DNA of 64,000 nucleotides. Source: Nocardia macrotermitis. GTDB lineage: Bacteria; Actinomycetota; Actinomycetes; Mycobacteriales; Mycobacteriaceae. The notes beneath the pieces were generated by a model. The model had not been told where the DNA came from. It did no database searches and was given only the letters and a program-made list of their open reading frames with translations. Made by a program: the position numbers and the translations under genes. The stretch spans positions 434,001-498,000 of the forward strand of contig NZ_WEGK01000003.1 in NCBI RefSeq assembly GCF_009604405.1. The letters run 5' to 3'. Positions within the stretch are counted from its first letter, which is position 1; the number at the start of each line of letters is the position of its first letter. This document shows positions 63,093-64,000 of this stretch, in pieces.

Positions 63093-64000
63093 TCTACCCG
63101 GACCGGATTCCGAGCTGCTCGACGATATCCGCGCGGCTCTGGACCGGGCCGCGGAGTTCGTCCGCGAGTTCGATCCCGAACTGGTGGTGATGTTTTCGCC
63201 CGATCACTACAACGGGTTCTTCTACAAGCTCATGCCGCCGTTCTGCATCGGCGCGGCGGCCTCGGGCGTCGGTGACTACGGCACCCACGCCGGACCACTG
63301 GACGTGCCCGCCGATCTGGCCCGCGACCTGGCCGAATCGGTGCTGGACGCGGGCGTGGACGTGGCGATGTCGATGTCGATGGAGGTCGATCACGGCACCG
63401 TGCAGCCGTTGCAGCGGCTGCTGGGCGCGGCCACCGCGCGTCCGGTGATCCCGATCTTCGTCAACTCGGTCGCGGTGCCGCTAGGTCCGCTGCGCCGGGC
63501 CGCCGCGCTGGGGGCGGCGGTCGGCGATCACCTTGCGGGCCTGGGCAAACGGGTGCTCGTGGTGGGTTCGGGCGGGTTGTCCCATGACCCTCCGATGCCC
63601 GCGCTGGCGACCGCGACGGGTCCGGCGCGCGAACGAATCCTGAACGGCGGCACCATGTCCGGCCAGCAGCGTGCCGCACGGCAGCAGCAGGTGATCGCGG
63701 TCGCGCGCGAATTCGCTTCCGGCAGCGGGCAGTTGCGCGCGCTCAATCCCGACTGGGACCTGCGGGTGCTCGGCGCGCTGGACGACGGCCGCCTGGACGA
63801 GTTCGACGACTGGTCCAACCCGTGGATCACCGAGGTCGCGGGCAACTCCGCACACGAGGTGCGCACCTGGGTCGCGGCCTTCGGCGCGCTCGCGAGCCAG
63901 GGCCCCTACGGGACCACCGTGCGCTACTACCGGCCCGCCCCCGCGCTGATCGCCGGATTCGCCGTGCGCACCGCGCTCCCACAGCGCGATCTCGATTCGA
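63049..64000 (+). CDS. mhpB: 2,3-dihydroxyphenylpropionate 1,2-dioxygenase (extradiol), 3' end cut
   Basis: About 317 residues in the window, no stop before its edge. [15 protein letters not shown] opens the chain, with [17 protein letters not shown] near residue 50, [11 protein letters not shown] near 112, [18 protein letters not shown] near 165 and [20 protein letters not shown] near the end. These match E. coli MhpB (314 aa), an Fe(II) class III extradiol dioxygenase. ATG 63049 follows GGGAGGAGG and overlaps mhpA by 44 nt. It cuts the catechol ring for MhpC. Confidence 0.93.
   Translation, partial: MPLALCCVSHSPLLDLPGPDSELLDDIRAALDRAAEFVREFDPELVVMFSPDHYNGFFYKLMPPFCIGAAASGVGDYGTHAGPLDVPADLARDLAESVLDAGVDVAMSMSMEVDHGTVQPLQRLLGAATARPVIPIFVNSVAVPLGPLRRAAALGAAVGDHLAGLGKRVLVVGSGGLSHDPPMPALATATGPARERILNGGTMSGQQRAARQQQVIAVAREFASGSGQLRALNPDWDLRVLGALDDGRLDEFDDWSNPWITEVAGNSAHEVRTWVAAFGALASQGPYGTTVRYYRPAPALIAGFAVRTALPQRDLDS

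Overview
The window is high-GC actinobacterial chromosome and almost certainly from the mycolic-acid group (Nocardia or a close relative). The evidence is a core block whose gene content and order match the dapA-rnj-ftsK-argA-pgsA-clgR-pspA-pspM region of Mycobacterium, a full mce operon, a mycofactocin-type SDR, and a paired Scr1-like XRE/DUF397 regulator. No integrase, transposase or CRISPR array was seen.

Layout. 1-3.3 kb holds accessory regulators and a DUF4143 ATPase behind 23-bp direct repeats. 3.4-10.4 kb is a lipid/sterol locus: secreted lipase, Tat-exported cholesterol-oxidase-like enzyme, two TetR regulators and an acyl-CoA ligase on the minus strand, with a divergent enoyl-CoA hydratase. 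10.4-14.7 kb has a flavodoxin-like protein, a LuxR-type response regulator with a sensor kinase and a kinase-like membrane partner, a 32-bp tandem repeat and a ribbon-helix-helix protein. 14.8-33.9 kb is the conserved block (dapA, rnj, ftsK, argA, pgsA, cinA-like, clgR, pspA, pspM, a glycosyltransferase and DUF3046). It includes a minus-strand array of five tRNAs preceded by a 30-codon Arg/Gln-rich leader ORF and an intrinsic terminator. The recA/recX genes that usually follow DUF3046 are absent. 33.9-44.4 kb is instead a complete yrbEAB-mceABCDEF-mas operon with a long leader.

44.5-64 kb is a catabolic supercluster of two divergent operon pairs. It has three amidohydrolase-2 enzymes, a MarR regulator, a [3Fe-4S] ferredoxin with a NuoF-like flavoprotein, a Rieske ferredoxin, a P450, a mycofactocin-type SDR, an acyl-CoA ligase, a KstD-like flavoprotein, and MhpC, MhpA and MhpB (the last cut by the window edge). 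The end of the pathway is meta-cleavage of a 2,3-dihydroxyphenylpropionate-type catechol. The upstream genes could convert an alicyclic or aromatic acid into that phenol; the substrate is inferred only.

A 15-bp inverted repeat, GAGAAT-N3-ATTCTC, recurs at nearly every promoter of the catabolic cluster, between the divergent acyl-CoA ligase and hydratase at 9.6 kb, and in variant form at the mce promoter. This suggests one regulon joining uptake (mce) with two catabolic loci. The most unusual elements are the leader-peptide/terminator/tRNA arrangement at 22.7-23.4 kb, whose peptide is rich in the amino acids the downstream tRNAs carry, and this shared operator.
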